From NCBI GenBank assembly GCA_029532415.1, contig JAQOTA010000053.1, positions 6,572,001 to 6,636,000 on the forward strand: a stretch of DNA of 64,000 nucleotides, read 5' to 3'. Numbering within the stretch: the first letter of the stretch is position 1; each line of letters opens with the position of its first letter. Origin of the DNA: Marasmius tenuissimus. Taxonomy: Eukaryota; Basidiomycota; Agaricomycetes; Agaricales; Marasmiaceae. Shown here in pieces: positions 34,778 through 45,314 of this stretch. The notes beneath the pieces are model-generated. The model did no database searches. It was not told the origin of the DNA and saw only the letters and a list, made by a program, of their open reading frames with translations. Both the position numbers and the translations under genes were made by a program.

Positions 34778-34932
34778 TTGTGGGTGGACCGTATCCGAGA
34801 TGGCCCCGACCAGAGGGCCTGTAGGTGGATGGCAGTTTCCGGCCTCACTGTGGGAATAGTGATGTGTAGGTGGACCATCCCTAGGACCGTATCCGACCAT
34901 CCTTCCTAGTTTGGGTCGTCTGTAGGTGGATT
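34778..34932 (+). repeat. Subterminal GTAGGTGGA repeats, right end
   Basis: TGTGGGTGGA at about 34,779 and TGTAGGTGGA at about 34,819, 34,866 and 34,921, with CCGTATCCGA near 34,788 and 34,890. They are direct rather than inverted relative to the left end. Confidence 0.6.
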
Positions 34933-35174
34933 CGTCTACAACCCCCTCACCAATTATCAGGGGTCCTGGAAAAGTGGCGTCTTCATGACAATATACATGT
35001 AGGGACAATAGGAACTACCATATATGGAGGACAATAGAAATTGTTCATATGAGCATAAGTAACAATGAAGAATGGGACAATAGCAATTGCATTGTCCCAC
35101 ATCATACAATGGTGGGAAGAGTGAACCAGGACTTTAGATAAACCAGGATCTAATAATAGTCCACAGATTCAACA

Positions 35175-36098
35175 CTCTGACCAGCGGCTGATCTTTGGCT
35201 TATAAGATCATCTCATTCTTTTGTTATCTCATCAGCTACTGACCATTGTCTTATCAAACTCATCCAGCCTGTCAACATTTGGCCAACACCTCCATTCCAC
35301 AAAATTGATTATCATTTAATGATAATACATTATTCTAATTGTAGATTTACAGTATACAATCATCTACGGTAAGTCTAACTATTACTCATAACCCCTGTCA
35401 GCCACTGATCAGGGTGGCCTCAATTTGCTGGTGTATATATCAGCCTATGCTCACAACACCTGTGAACTGTAACAGGCTAAATTTCTGGTCAGCTCATTGC
35501 CAGGACCCCTATCTTTTCTCCCACTTCCACACCCCTCTTTACCCTCTCTGATTATGCCTTCTCCATCTATCATTCTCATCCACCCCCTATGTTTTGTACT
35601 CCATTTCACTTTCCCCACCATCTTACAGTCTTCCCCAAAGATTTCTGCATTCCCAACAACAGTCCAATCCTCTCAGTACTTGGTACCAGCATGCCAGGAC
35701 CTGGAACCAGCCACCTGATCAGGTCTACAGCACAGCCGCATTCCCAGAGCCTTGTCCGGGATGAACGCGGAATATTCCCTGCAAGATCTGGGATCCACAC
35801 ATGGAATACCTCATGTCCAGGATGGACATGTGGAATCCATTATGAGTGTTTCCACAATCATATTGCCAGCTCACTACTCATATATTATTTACTTTCTGGG
35901 ACATCACATATGTACAGCCTCCTTTACGAGTATATAAAGTACATGTTGAACCCCCATGTACTTTAGATCTGTTGTTTTGTCTTATTCAGTCAAGTTATCA
36001 AGCTCCTCAGCTGAGTATTCTCTTGGTCTGCGATGTACTAATCATCTCTGTGTTAGCACAGTGCTTCTTGTCAATTTAGCTTTTAGGTTTAAGGCAGT
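35175..36098. other. LTR-like sequence with TATA box, no gene
   Basis: TATATAAAG at 35,931 followed by transcript-leader-like sequence resembles an LTR promoter, but I could not find a second copy. ORFs here are short and motif-free. 35,300-35,330 has a short AT palindrome (ATCATTTAATGAT). Confidence 0.35.
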
Positions 36099-36369
36099 AA
36101 ATGCATGCATTTTGGTTAATCCGCACGACATTGCAACGTCAGAACAGGTTAACCCAGATTAATCCACAACCCGATATACAACCAGATTTGCCCAGGTTGG
36201 TTTAACCCCAAATTAGATATGATAGAACCATTCACCCAATGACTAGTGGATTAAGCCGACTTGATGAGCTGATTAATTCCATTCACCCCATGTATTGACC
36301 CTCGAGAGTGAACTCGATTCACCCGGGTTGGATTAACCCCAACAGCTTGTGGATTAACCCTACTCAATA

Positions 36370-36617
36370 GGCACCTTGCGCAACACGGCCATGGCCGAAA
36401 TTCCTGTTGCGCAAAACGGCCATGGCTGTGAAATGACGTTGCGCTCCACAAGCCCCACAAGCCGAGGAAGATTCCGATTTTTCAGCCATGGCCGAAAATT
36501 TACGGCCAAAGTGGGGCTTTTTGGAGCTTTTTGGTGGGGCAACCGCAATGCCGAATTACGGCCATGGCTGTTTTGTGCAACAGGAATTTTGGCCATGGCC
36601 GCGTTGTGCAAGGTGCC
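36370..36617. mobile_element. 248-bp MITE with TA target duplication, inside KDZ element
   Basis: Inverted arms of about 59 bases start GGCACCTTGCGCAAC, flanked by TA on both sides. The GGCCATGGCC palindrome recurs in both arms. Six arm mismatches are all transitions at CpG. TA duplication suggests mobilisation by a Tc1/mariner-type transposase. Confidence 0.85.
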
Positions 36618-37044
36618 TAATGAGCTGGTTAATTCTATTCACCCAGCTTGAATTAACCCCGACGACTCCTGGATTAACCTAACTCAATGAGCCGATTAAT
36701 TTTATTCGCCCACCACATATTAACCTTCGCTAATTTACCTATGGGCTAACTACGAGGATTAACCCCGCAACAATTACTTAGCTAATCCAAAATCCAAAAT
36801 CTCTGCCCAAAGGTATTCAAAGTACCACTGACTGATCTATAGGTCAGTGAAGAACAGGGAAGCGATTATCAGTTTTATTAGTTATGAACATAGCCTAAAA
36901 TAACGGGAGAAGGAAAGTCAAGTTGAACTTAGTGGAGATAAAAGATGTAGGGCAAACGCGATCACAGTCAAATACACCACTTTACACCGGACATATTATC
37001 TTAGCCGGAGTCCTGGTCATCGACCTCACTATCAATACCCCTAG

Positions 37045-37919
37045 CCTGTGGCCGCCCAAATTGAAAATATTCGCTTCTACCTCCCTTCTGAGTTCAGCTC
37101 TCAGGAACAACAGAATCTTGGGCTGGAAGAATTATTCCAGATTGAGCTGAAGCTGCGAGAGGGAGAATGCAATGATGCTGTTGCTCACCTCTGCAATACT
37201 ATCAACTCAAAGATTGTCATGCGGGACACACAGCGCAAGGATGCAAAGGGTGTCACCCAAAACACTCAGTCAGTGAGATGGCTGAACAGCGTGGAGGCAG
37301 GGAAACAGGGCTATATGGATCAGTACCGGGACGCTCAACTCGCTGTCCTCGCGTCAATGGGTCTAAGTGAATCTCCTGACTACCCAATCCTCAAAGACGA
37401 AGACACCTATGCAAAAAACTTGATGGCTCCACGTGAGTTGGGAGACAGCAAATATATTGACTCATCAATCTCGCGTTATGGTCAGCTGAAAGGTTTGGAT
37501 GACCAGGGAAAGGCAGATTTTTTGGCTGAAGGTGTGTGCAACAGAGCTGTGACCGACCAAGACTTGAGTGAGTTTTGCTAGCTGAACGTGTCAAGTGGTT
37601 CCGAGCAAAAGCCGACATGCAACACTTGATTGAAGAGGTAGAAATCCTTGAGGAAGAGTCCCACCGCTTCTCAAGGTCATGCCAGGAGTTGTTGACATAC
37701 TGGCGCAACCTCTCCACCATCCTGCCAGATCAGGCCTTATCAAGATACAAAGTGGCCATCAGTATGGGGGGTTTCTCATCGACCTCGAATGCTTATCAGG
37801 TGTATGCAATTCATAAGGCGGCAATGTATAAGTCCATGGCCTCTGATGCAAACTCTCAATTTGAACTGGTAGGAGGTACTTGGCCAGGGGAGAATGAAGA
37901 TCTGAACAGGTTTTTTTGA
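37045..37919 (+). pseudogene. KDZ transposase C-terminal fragment
   Basis: After a likely acceptor CCCCTAG at 37,038-37,044, the frame reads PVAAQIENIRFYLPSEF, then LGLEELFQIELKLREGE and a NDAVAHL helix. A one-base shift in a TTTT run near 37,574 moves it to the frame containing ERVKWFRAKAD and EEVEILEEE, ending DLNRFF at 37,919. The RVKWFR plus acidic coiled-coil pattern is the characteristic tail of KDZ transposases in basidiomycetes. The catalytic RNase-H core and the Cys clusters are absent. The KDZ call rests on recalled motifs. Confidence 0.7.
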
Positions 37920-38264
37920 ACATCGGTGTCCAAACACCGAGCCAATTTGGGAGTTATGAGCCAGAGCTTGTACAGACCAGATAGCAGATCCATAGATGTG
38001 ATCTTGTAGTTATTTATTTACATTCTTGTTGAATGGTGACCACCACCACTTTCAAAATGCCCACCTATTGCGCCTTTTTCGACCCAAGAATCAGAAAAAA
38101 AAGTATTAATCTCGTCTTTATTTAGCTGAACTGTGTAGAACAAAGTGTTGAATACGTCTTCAACCTCGACTAAAACAGATTAATCCCACTAGAGAGCGAG
38201 CTAACGCAAGCCCAATGTGCAAGTTCACCCAACTGGTTGAGCTGGCAAACCAGTTGTGATACGT

Positions 38265-38557
38265 GAGTTAACCCCTCAATCACAAAGTATGTTATCTCGG
38301 GGATCAATCCTCTCGGACAAGACCCTACTGGGCTAATCCACCTCAGTCAGTAGGTGATCCCAATGATGCACATGTAAGGTGAACAGGATTAATAAGGATT
38401 AATCCTTGCATGAGTTAACCCTCAATCACAAAGTGTGTGTTTCCACGGATTAATCCGCTCCGACAAGACCCTACTGGGGAATCTACTCAAGTCAGTAGGT
38501 GGTCCTGGTAATGCACATCACCATGTGAGGTGAATAGGATCAATAGGGATTAATCCT
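38265..38557 (+). repeat. Subterminal tandem duplication in KDZ element, 147-bp period
   Basis: Two copies start GAGTTAACCC at 38,265 and 38,412 and share ACAAGACCCTACTGGG, TCAGTAGGTG and GGATTAATCC blocks. It lies just inside the right inverted repeat. Confidence 0.75.
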
Positions 38558-38613
38558 GATTAACCCACCTCTGACATTGCAATGTTGTTTGGATTAACCA
38601 AAATGCATGCAAT

Positions 38614-39082
38614 GGCAGTTTAAGGCTACCTTGATTTGCGACTGTCCGCATACCCAAAAGGACATCTTTCCCACAGTATTGCTTGCAGGTGCTTGCAGTA
38701 TTTCCTCCGCCATCCCAACTACTCACTGGTGCTTGTAGTTGCCATCTCCATCCCCTTTTCTCAAGTTCTTGTTCAGGTGGTCCTGAGTTCAGGATACAAG
38801 ATTCTGCCAACCCAGTCAAGGTCCCAAAGGTGTTCGTGATTTCTTTGGCCTCATTCATTCCACCATCCTTCCCTACATTCATTTTTGACCCATTGCAGCT
38901 GGATCCGTGGCCCAAAAAATCCACAACCCTTACATGAACCTCACTGTCCACCTCACAAGCTTGGCACACCATTGGTAGGAGGGGTTTTTGTTCTTCTGTT
39001 AGCTGGTGGTCATTCATACTGTCAGGACACTACCATGAGTTAGACTTTGGACACCAGTATGTTCACATCAACACAATGTAAT
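38614..39082. other. No gene supported
   Basis: A 155-residue minus ORF (38,550-39,017) runs across the right KDZ inverted repeat and has no recognised motif, so I do not call it. Confidence 0.35.
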
Positions 39083-39362
39083 AATATTGCTGTAGAGGAG
39101 TCAAACCAGCTTGGAAATGTTAGCTATTTTCCTGACACAGACCTAGTATGCGTTAAAGTATATTCTGATACTTACTGGAGCTTAGATAAGCCTGACCTGT
39201 GGGATGCACCCAAAGGTGAGGGATATGTGTGGGAGATGTGTGGGAAACAGGTAAGTGCCCGAGCGGAGATGCCTGCAATTTGTTTGCGGGACCGGGAATG
39301 CTCCGCGCGCACAAAATTTCCCGGTCCGCGGGAAAATAATTTTTTCCCATTTGGACACTCAT
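39083..39362 (-). repeat. Inverted dispersed repeat S, copy 2
   Basis: Reverse-complement partner of 23,291-23,560. Shared protein-like frames (PHISHTYPS, GASHRS/GVSHRS) are probably a by-product of DNA identity. Confidence 0.7.
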
Positions 39363-40790
39363 CTCCCACACATTAGATCATCCCTTTGAGACCTGCCCCG
39401 TCTACTGGAGCGGTATTCACCCGGCCTGATAACGATGCTAATGGAGGTGGCGGCGAGATCGGGGTCCATCTCGGGATGCAGTGAGTCTTATTTGTTCACC
39501 GTGAACAAAATCCAAGACTGAACGTTGGAGATTGCCTTATGTCAAGCTCGTGCGACTGAAACTCTCAAAGACGCGATCATATGTTTAAGAGCATGGCCGG
39601 ACAGAGAGATGTCCTTTGAATGGCCGAAGTTTGGGTCTGGAGGTTGTATATGTATGTCTAAATTGAAATTCTGAGAGAACACCATGATAGTCCGGGTTTG
39701 GATCCAGATATCAGAAGGGTACGAGTTATAGTGATATAGACCTGAGGAGATGTTGATGGAACGAAATAAATACCTTCATCAGACCACTCAGATCATATTT
39801 GTATACAGAACCGATGAGTGACACTGGAAAGATATTTCCGAACACTTGAAAAATCCCTCTTTGCCAATCCCTCCTATTTGTGCTCTCCTCTCGTTGGTGA
39901 TGGGAAGTATGACGTTGTGCTCGACGGAGAGAACGGTGAGCGTAAATACTTGAGATAATCATGGTGAAATGGTCAATAGCAATACTATATTCAAGACTGG
40001 GATGAGAGGTGTGGCAGATTTTCATATACTTGATAACCTGAGATGATATATGAGATTCAGTCTCGCCCTCAAGCAGAGTAAGATGTATTCTCAGTCAGTA
40101 TTCAACCCCCTCGTCAATCCCCTGTACCCCCGGATGAATAACCTCATAGTCACTGAAGTCTCCCAATGCTCATCCAACATAGAGATTAGCTTCCCGACCG
40201 CTCGAAAAAACTTTGCGGCCTCATACTTCCGACGACTCATGGTGTACCTCGACGTACTGCTAGTTATGAAATCACATGCCCCGACCTATCATACACATTC
40301 AAAGTAAAGACTGGAGAACATATAGCGATCAAGATAGATGACCTGTTACCAAACAAATCGGTTCTGAGCTCAAGAATCGAGAAAGGGAACAAGACATTGC
40401 CGACTCATCCAGTGTCATCCCTCCGAAATTACCGCCGCTCGGTGAAGGTCAAAGTTTAGACGATGAAGCTGTATATGACGGGGCTTCTTGTGCCCCCCGA
40501 CAGATTCAAGTCTCTCACTCTTTTCCTCTGTATATGCTGAGCTTTCACTTGGGATCGGAAGAAAGGCATGCAGTCAGCGTACGAAGAATACAAATGGATA
40601 GAATCGCATCAAAGCTCGAAGATCAGATTTGTCACATACATTCGGCACTTCTCCCCGGCTGGGCAATGATGTTGTCTTCTACGAGACCTAGTCACTGGTG
40701 ACCTCATGCGATAACGGAGTTCCCGCCATTGAACGTAGGGCATAACTTTAGTAATACTCGGCAGGTTCCTGATTCTGAGGACTCTGAGGG
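39363..40790. other. Intergenic, no gene supported
   Basis: Several ORFs of 60-100 codons on both strands, none with motifs. Confidence 0.35.
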
Positions 40791-40799
40791 TTCAAAACC

Positions 40800-41065
40800 C
40801 CTGTGACTGGCGAGTGTTCCAGCATACTGTGAAAGTGAGTAGAGTCAATCGGGTATTTCTTTTGCCGGGCTGAAAGTTGAGGAATTCGATGGGTCCCAAA
40901 AGCCTCATGAATACAGAAGGCGTTCGGATGGACCCGGCGATTTCCTTCTATGATCCATGGTATCATTGTCCCGGACCGACGGCACGGTGTTCACGGCCGT
41001 TCTGGTTGTGGACGAGCCATAAGTCGCTCATCAGAAAGACAGGTGATTTTCCGGCAGCCGGCCAA
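40800..41065 (+). repeat. Partial fourth copy of the A/B/C block (B')
   Basis: Shares GTGTTCCAGCATACTGTGAA-like sequence with 53,140, an ACCCGGCGATTTCCTT segment with the window start, and CGACGGCACGGTG plus GACGAGCCATAAGTCG with block B. It lacks the secreted-protein gene. Confidence 0.6.
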
Positions 41066-41272
41066 GAATGGCCAAGAACGGCCAAGAACGGTTTTTTGTG
41101 AGCTTCGTGATGGGCTGATAATCGCCATTTCCCCGCTGAACCAAACAGATGGCAATCAAATACAGAAAGGAAGTATTGGTTGATTCCAGTGCAGAGAATC
41201 CTTTTAGAGGTCAATATCTTGTATCCTGAGCTGCCCCTCTTTAGCTCTTGCCTTCTTTCCCAGGTACATCTC

Positions 41273-42700
41273 ATGGACTTCCTTTACCCTCGTCGAATTG
41301 TTGTGGACGACACGCACCCCAGTATCACATACAACACCGGTATATGGGACTTGGATTTATCTACCTTTGTCAGCCACGGGGTCTTGGGCGACCCGTATAA
41401 CCTGACTATGAGGGGGACGAACTCGGCAGCGGCAAGCTTCACATTTCATTTTGCAGGTGAGCTGGTGCACGAGTATACGTGGATCATGGCTGACTTTCAT
41501 GCGGATTGTCGACCCGTAAGGCGACTATGTTCAGGTCAAGGGTGCAAAAGACAACAGCAAGTACCGTCGCGTCAACACCACTTATGATTCGCCAGACGAT
41601 TTTCCGAGATACACCTGCCACGTCGACGGTCTACCTATCGGGCAGTTTGGATACCGCACCAAGATAACCGAAACCACCAACCTCATTCTCTGCGAGGGCG
41701 CACACCTCCCAAAGAAAAATCATACCTTGACCATGACGATCACGGTTGCGGACAAGGAGACCCAGGCTTTTTGGTTGGACTCAATTGAGTATGCCCCATT
41801 GGATTACGCAGATATGACAAAGCAAGTAGTGAGAGTAGACTCTAGTGATGAGAGCAGCTGTTCATATATCAACGCAAGACGCAAGGAGTGGTACGCTGGT
41901 GCTGCGGGAAATGGAACGACAATGCCAGGGGCAAGAATGTCGTTCAAGTTCAATGGTGTGTGAAGCCTGCTCCCAAATCCCATTACACCACTCTTATCTC
42001 TTCCATTTTATCTATCATCTACCTTCTCTCTATCATCGAACGGCAAGCAGGAACCTCTGTGTCTCTATACAACCAGAACCTTGTACGTTCAGGCTTGCAG
42101 TCTGGATTGGACGATTCAGCAGGTTATTACTCTATCGACAATGAAGATCCCATCCCTTTCGCAATCTTAGGCTCAAGACCCTTTCCTTCCGAACCAGAAA
42201 ACGACACAGTCTGGTCCAACCAACATGTGTTTACCACCAACCAAGTCAACGCTGGGAGGGAGCATGAAATGGTCATCACCTATACTGGAGCTCACAACGG
42301 ATCGCGCCCGCCTCAGGGACTGAATATCAATTACTTCTATGTCACCAATGACTGGGTTGCGACCAACGAAAGCTCGCCAGGATTGAACGGGAAGGGAAAT
42401 ACACCTATTGGAGCAGTTATTGGAGGTGTCTTAGGTGGTGTTTCCATTCTCATCGCACTTGCAGGATGGATTTGGTTGATGATGAAAAAGAGGAAGATAC
42501 AGAGCGCTGATATGATCGAGTCAAATAATGAACGGTCTGTTGTGACGCCGTTCAAGGGTGTGAGATCGACGGGGACAGGAGCTGATGTGAAGAACGCGTA
42601 TGGGAAGCGGGAGGAGCTAAACGAGCGGGACAGTGGGTTCAGCCAGACTAATGCCAGCTCTTCGTTAATAGCTCCACCACCGAGCTATACATCGTACTAA
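41273..42700 (+). CDS. Single-pass membrane protein with large ectodomain (3 exons)
   Basis: Exons are 41273-41456, 41521-41955 and 42051-42700, with introns of 64 and 95 bases starting GTGAGC and GTGTGT. Phases agree and the product is 422 residues, ending TSY. Residues 1-325 form an ectodomain starting MDFLYPRR with a VDDTHPSITYNTG motif, and with several N-x-S/T sites. A transmembrane helix (GAVIGGVLGGVSILIALAG) lies at about 326-351, followed by MMKKRK and a Ser/Thr/Lys-rich cytoplasmic tail. This matches an abundant mushroom membrane-protein family with a VDDTDP-x-I-x-Y start and repeated beta-sandwich-like ectodomain; its function is unknown to me. No signal peptide is visible, so the internal helix may act as signal-anchor. 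No disruption. The start was chosen because VDDT lies 11 residues downstream, as usual in that family. Confidence 0.75.
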
Positions 42701-43480
42701 GGCTTTCATATCTTCCAAGACCACAAGAATTTTCCTCTTATCCTTGAATTTGTATCGAGTGTGTCTAATTTGGTATATCTGAACGTCCAGTCAACCTAGA
42801 TGTTACCATGTTTGCATCGGTGTCTGCTACGAAGTCGAATGTGAAAGTCGGCGTGATCTACAATTTTGCTGCCAATGGAATCAGTAGCGGTACAACGGGA
42901 AACCCCTCTCACTATTGTGACGACACAGCCGACAGAGGCTCGCTCATCCGAGTTGCTGGGTATGGTAAACACATAACCCCTGTATGTCTTTCATGCATAT
43001 AGTCCCTGAACCCTATTTGAGCCGCTATTGCAGGCACGGGTGATTCTCGTTGCTGATGGCAATCTAACGTATATGGCAACAGAAGGTAGTAAAATCTCTC
43101 CCTCCCTCCCTCTCTCTATTGCTGTTAATACTAAAGAACAACTCGATACCTTCCCTCCAGAGCTCTGCAGCTCGCATAGGCGTCAATGAACACGCCACGG
43201 GTTGATTCGCCGTTGGAGTGTGCAGGTAAGCCGGTTCGTGCAAGGCTGAAGCCAAGTTAACCTATTTCAACCTTCCGTGGACGGGAATCCGTCTTTGTCC
43301 TGAGTAGTCCTGTGGAACCATTAAAAAGCGGATACACATTTTGACGGCGCAATTTCTCGACCTTATCCCTTACATATCTGGTTGCGATGATACCGTGACC
43401 ACGACTCCGAGCCGCTATATAGTCCCAAAAATCCCTACCTTATCATCACTACCACTTCTGCCCGGACCTAGAGCATAATT
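42701..43480. other. 3' flank, no gene supported
   Basis: Contains a CTCTCCCTCCCTCCCTCTCTC tract at 43,097-43,120. A 64-residue ORF at 42,808 has no motif. Confidence 0.4.
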
Positions 43481-44748
43481 ACTTTGCGGCTATGACTTGA
43501 TATCGTTCACGTTCCTATTCCTCCTGACATCAGAGAAACCCTGGTAAAAGAACAAGAACGAGGCTGCCTGCCATCCATGCTTGTCCCGCGCCGACGGCAC
43601 GGTGCTCGCGGCCTTTCTGGTTGTGGACGAGCCACAAGTCGTTTCCCCCTCTCTTTTTTGTAATCTGATGCCAGCTCCCGGCATATCTCGGCAATCGTTC
43701 TCATTGTACGCTAATCATCGGCTTTCCGCCTTACTCCGTGGACATTTGACCGGAGTGTGAGATCAATATCAGTACAGTATATGCAAAGAAACGGCTACAG
43801 TTCCCCTCTTTGAGTTCACTTGCCCATAAGTCAAGTTCTAGGCTAACTCCGAGCGATACATGGAAGGTTTGTTCTCATAATCCTGCAACCGGAAAAGTTC
43901 CCTCCACTTCTCAGTTGGGTGAGAATTGTGAGCGTTAAGCTAGCGAGAAAAACTTACAACATAGAACAATGGGAAGATATAGCTGAAGTCCACGCTTTTG
44001 AAAAAGCGTGACCTCCTTAGAAGTAGAACCTTAAAGACAAGTAGACAGCAAGAAGCGATGGTTTAAACAAAACTTAATCATGAACGACGATGGGCTTTCT
44101 TCACTATTACATCGTTCCGGATAGTTCGTGCAGCCTCCATCATTGGGCCACTGGAAGTACGATATTCTTTCACCGAGGGGGGTGGAATCGAATTAGGGCC
44201 CGAACAGTATATCGGGCCCGGGGCAGTTGGAGCCTTGGCTCCCAGTGTCGGTCTCTACCTTGAGTCACTCGTGGTCGGCCATCACGGCGATTGATTCAAT
44301 TGTGCCTGATTATGGGAGCTACTTTGGTGGTACTCACCTTTTAACTTCGCATAATTGTGGTCAAGGTTCTGCTGATATTTGAAGACCTAAGTTGGAACTA
44401 CTGAAATTTTCCACCAGCATTTGAGAGATCTACACCTTGTTCTTTAGTAGTCCACTGGAATTACATCAATTGACAGATACTCATGCTCGACTACTCTCTT
44501 TGAGTTGACAGAGGGTCAGATCAGCTCTGCCTCACATTGACTCCGGCACTTCAAACTCCCCTATTGGGTCCTACTATGGTCGTCCTAATCAGTCTCATGC
44601 TTCGGCGTTACTCGCCAAGTTCATAGGTCAGGCTAGCACAATACGTACAGAGAGATTACAATCAAGTTCCACACAGCGCCCAAAGATCCGTACAAGCCAA
44701 TGATGTGAATATGATGATGTGGAACCCCCATGCCATAGTCTGAAAACA

Positions 44749-44756
44749 CATAAATA
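44749..44756 (+). promoter_or_regulatory. TATA-like box, copy B
   Basis: CATAAATA in the conserved promoter context shared with copies A and C. Confidence 0.5.
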
Positions 44757-44911
44757 CTGGCCCTCCAGCGAACTTTTTATCCAGTTGCTCTTCTTCTCTT
44801 GAATCAGGTTAGCATGACACCTTCTCTTCAAGCCTCTTCAGTATTATCTTATCCCAAAATCTCTCACTGGTCTTCCTTTCTTTGTCTCTCAGAAGCTATC
44901 CGACCGTGATA

Positions 44912-45314
44912 ATGCAACTTAAACTAGCCTTCGTCGCAACTACTCTTCTGGCTTCCGCCTCTCCAGCCATGTCCGCCTCACTCTCATGGTACATAGGCGC
45001 CGACTGCACCGGCGGTCTCGTTCGCATCGCCCCCAACGCCTCAACCAGATGGTGTGACCGCCTCAGCGATAGCCGCGTCGAGGCAAGGTCAATCAGATAC
45101 GACGACGTCCCCAACACCGCTTACTTCTTTATTTCTGAGCATTGCACTGGTAGCTTCAATGCGAGCCGCACAGGGTCTGGATGTGCAACTGCGCCCGACG
45201 GGTGAGATTTTTAACTCGAGACTGATTCCTCTGATACAATGAACTAATGATGTTGACTGCAGCTTCCTCTGGAAGGGTGTCTGGTTGAATGAAGGACACA
45301 GTGCCAGTACCTAG
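44912..45314 (+). CDS. Small secreted cysteine-containing protein, copy B (2 exons)
   Basis: Exon 1 is 44912-45201, exon 2 is 45263-45314 and the intron is 61 bases, GTGAGA...CTGCAG. The product is 113 residues, with a signal peptide over residues 1 to about 21 nearly identical to copies A and C. The mature part has diverged strongly (LSWYIGADCTGG, TRWCDRLSD, EHCTGSF) but keeps the four Cys and the ARSIRYDDVPN segment. A one-base loss in exon 2 relative to A and C changes the last residues from a FNWQS-type end to FLWKGVWLNEGHSAST. The conserved signal peptide with a fast-changing mature region is what diversifying secreted proteins show; this is inference from three sequences. A further upstream in-frame Met (44,882) is not conserved. 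Confidence 0.65.

Larger units (their letters stand above)
28254..34967 (-). mobile_element. 6.7-kb TIR DNA transposon with 8-bp target duplication
   Basis: Ends are 27-base inverted repeats starting AGGACCCCTGATAAT (28,254-28,280 and 34,941-34,967), 26 of 27 identical. GGAAAAGT is duplicated directly outside (28,246-28,253 and 34,968-34,975), and the uninterrupted LTR at 19.9 kb shows the same 8 bases once. This defines both ends exactly. Inside lies one minus-strand gene with peptidase and transposase domains. An 8-bp duplication fits hAT, P and KDZ/Zisupton-like groups; I cannot place the superfamily by eye. Confidence 0.9.
27784..34990 (-). mobile_element. Solo Gypsy-2-type LTR with ATATA target duplication, split
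   Basis: 27,784-28,253 plus 34,976-34,990 reconstruct a 485-base LTR with ends TGTCA...TGACA, close to the Gypsy-2 LTR. ATATA flanks it on both sides (27,779-27,783 and 34,991-34,995). There is no internal region, so it is a solo LTR left by LTR-LTR recombination. It carries the DNA transposon near one end. Confidence 0.9.
27642..35174 (-). mobile_element. Copia C2 LTR (minus), split by nested insertions
   Basis: The outer pieces 27,642-27,783 and 34,991-35,174 together match the reverse complement of the LTR at 20,623-20,943. In minus orientation it begins TGTTGAATC and ends CTCATCA followed by GGTTATGGGCCCC. Everything between 27,784 and 34,990 is a later insertion. Confidence 0.8.
36099..38613 (+). 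mobile_element. Deleted KDZ transposon
   Basis: Inverted ends share TGCATGCATTTTGGTTAATC and extend to about 75 bases with mismatches (36,100-36,180 and 38,535-38,613). GGCAGTAA outside the left end and GGCAGTTT outside the right agree at 6 of 8 positions, a possible decayed 8-bp duplication. Subterminal regions are full of GATTAATCC and GTTAACCC words. Only the C-terminal part of the transposase remains. A TA-flanked MITE sits inside. Confidence 0.75.

Noticed and set aside
38550..39017. 155-residue minus-strand ORF
   Set aside because: It crosses the KDZ inverted repeat and has no recognisable motif.
40785..40815. T-arm-like GGGTTCAAAACCC
   Set aside because: A small stem only; no cloverleaf upstream.
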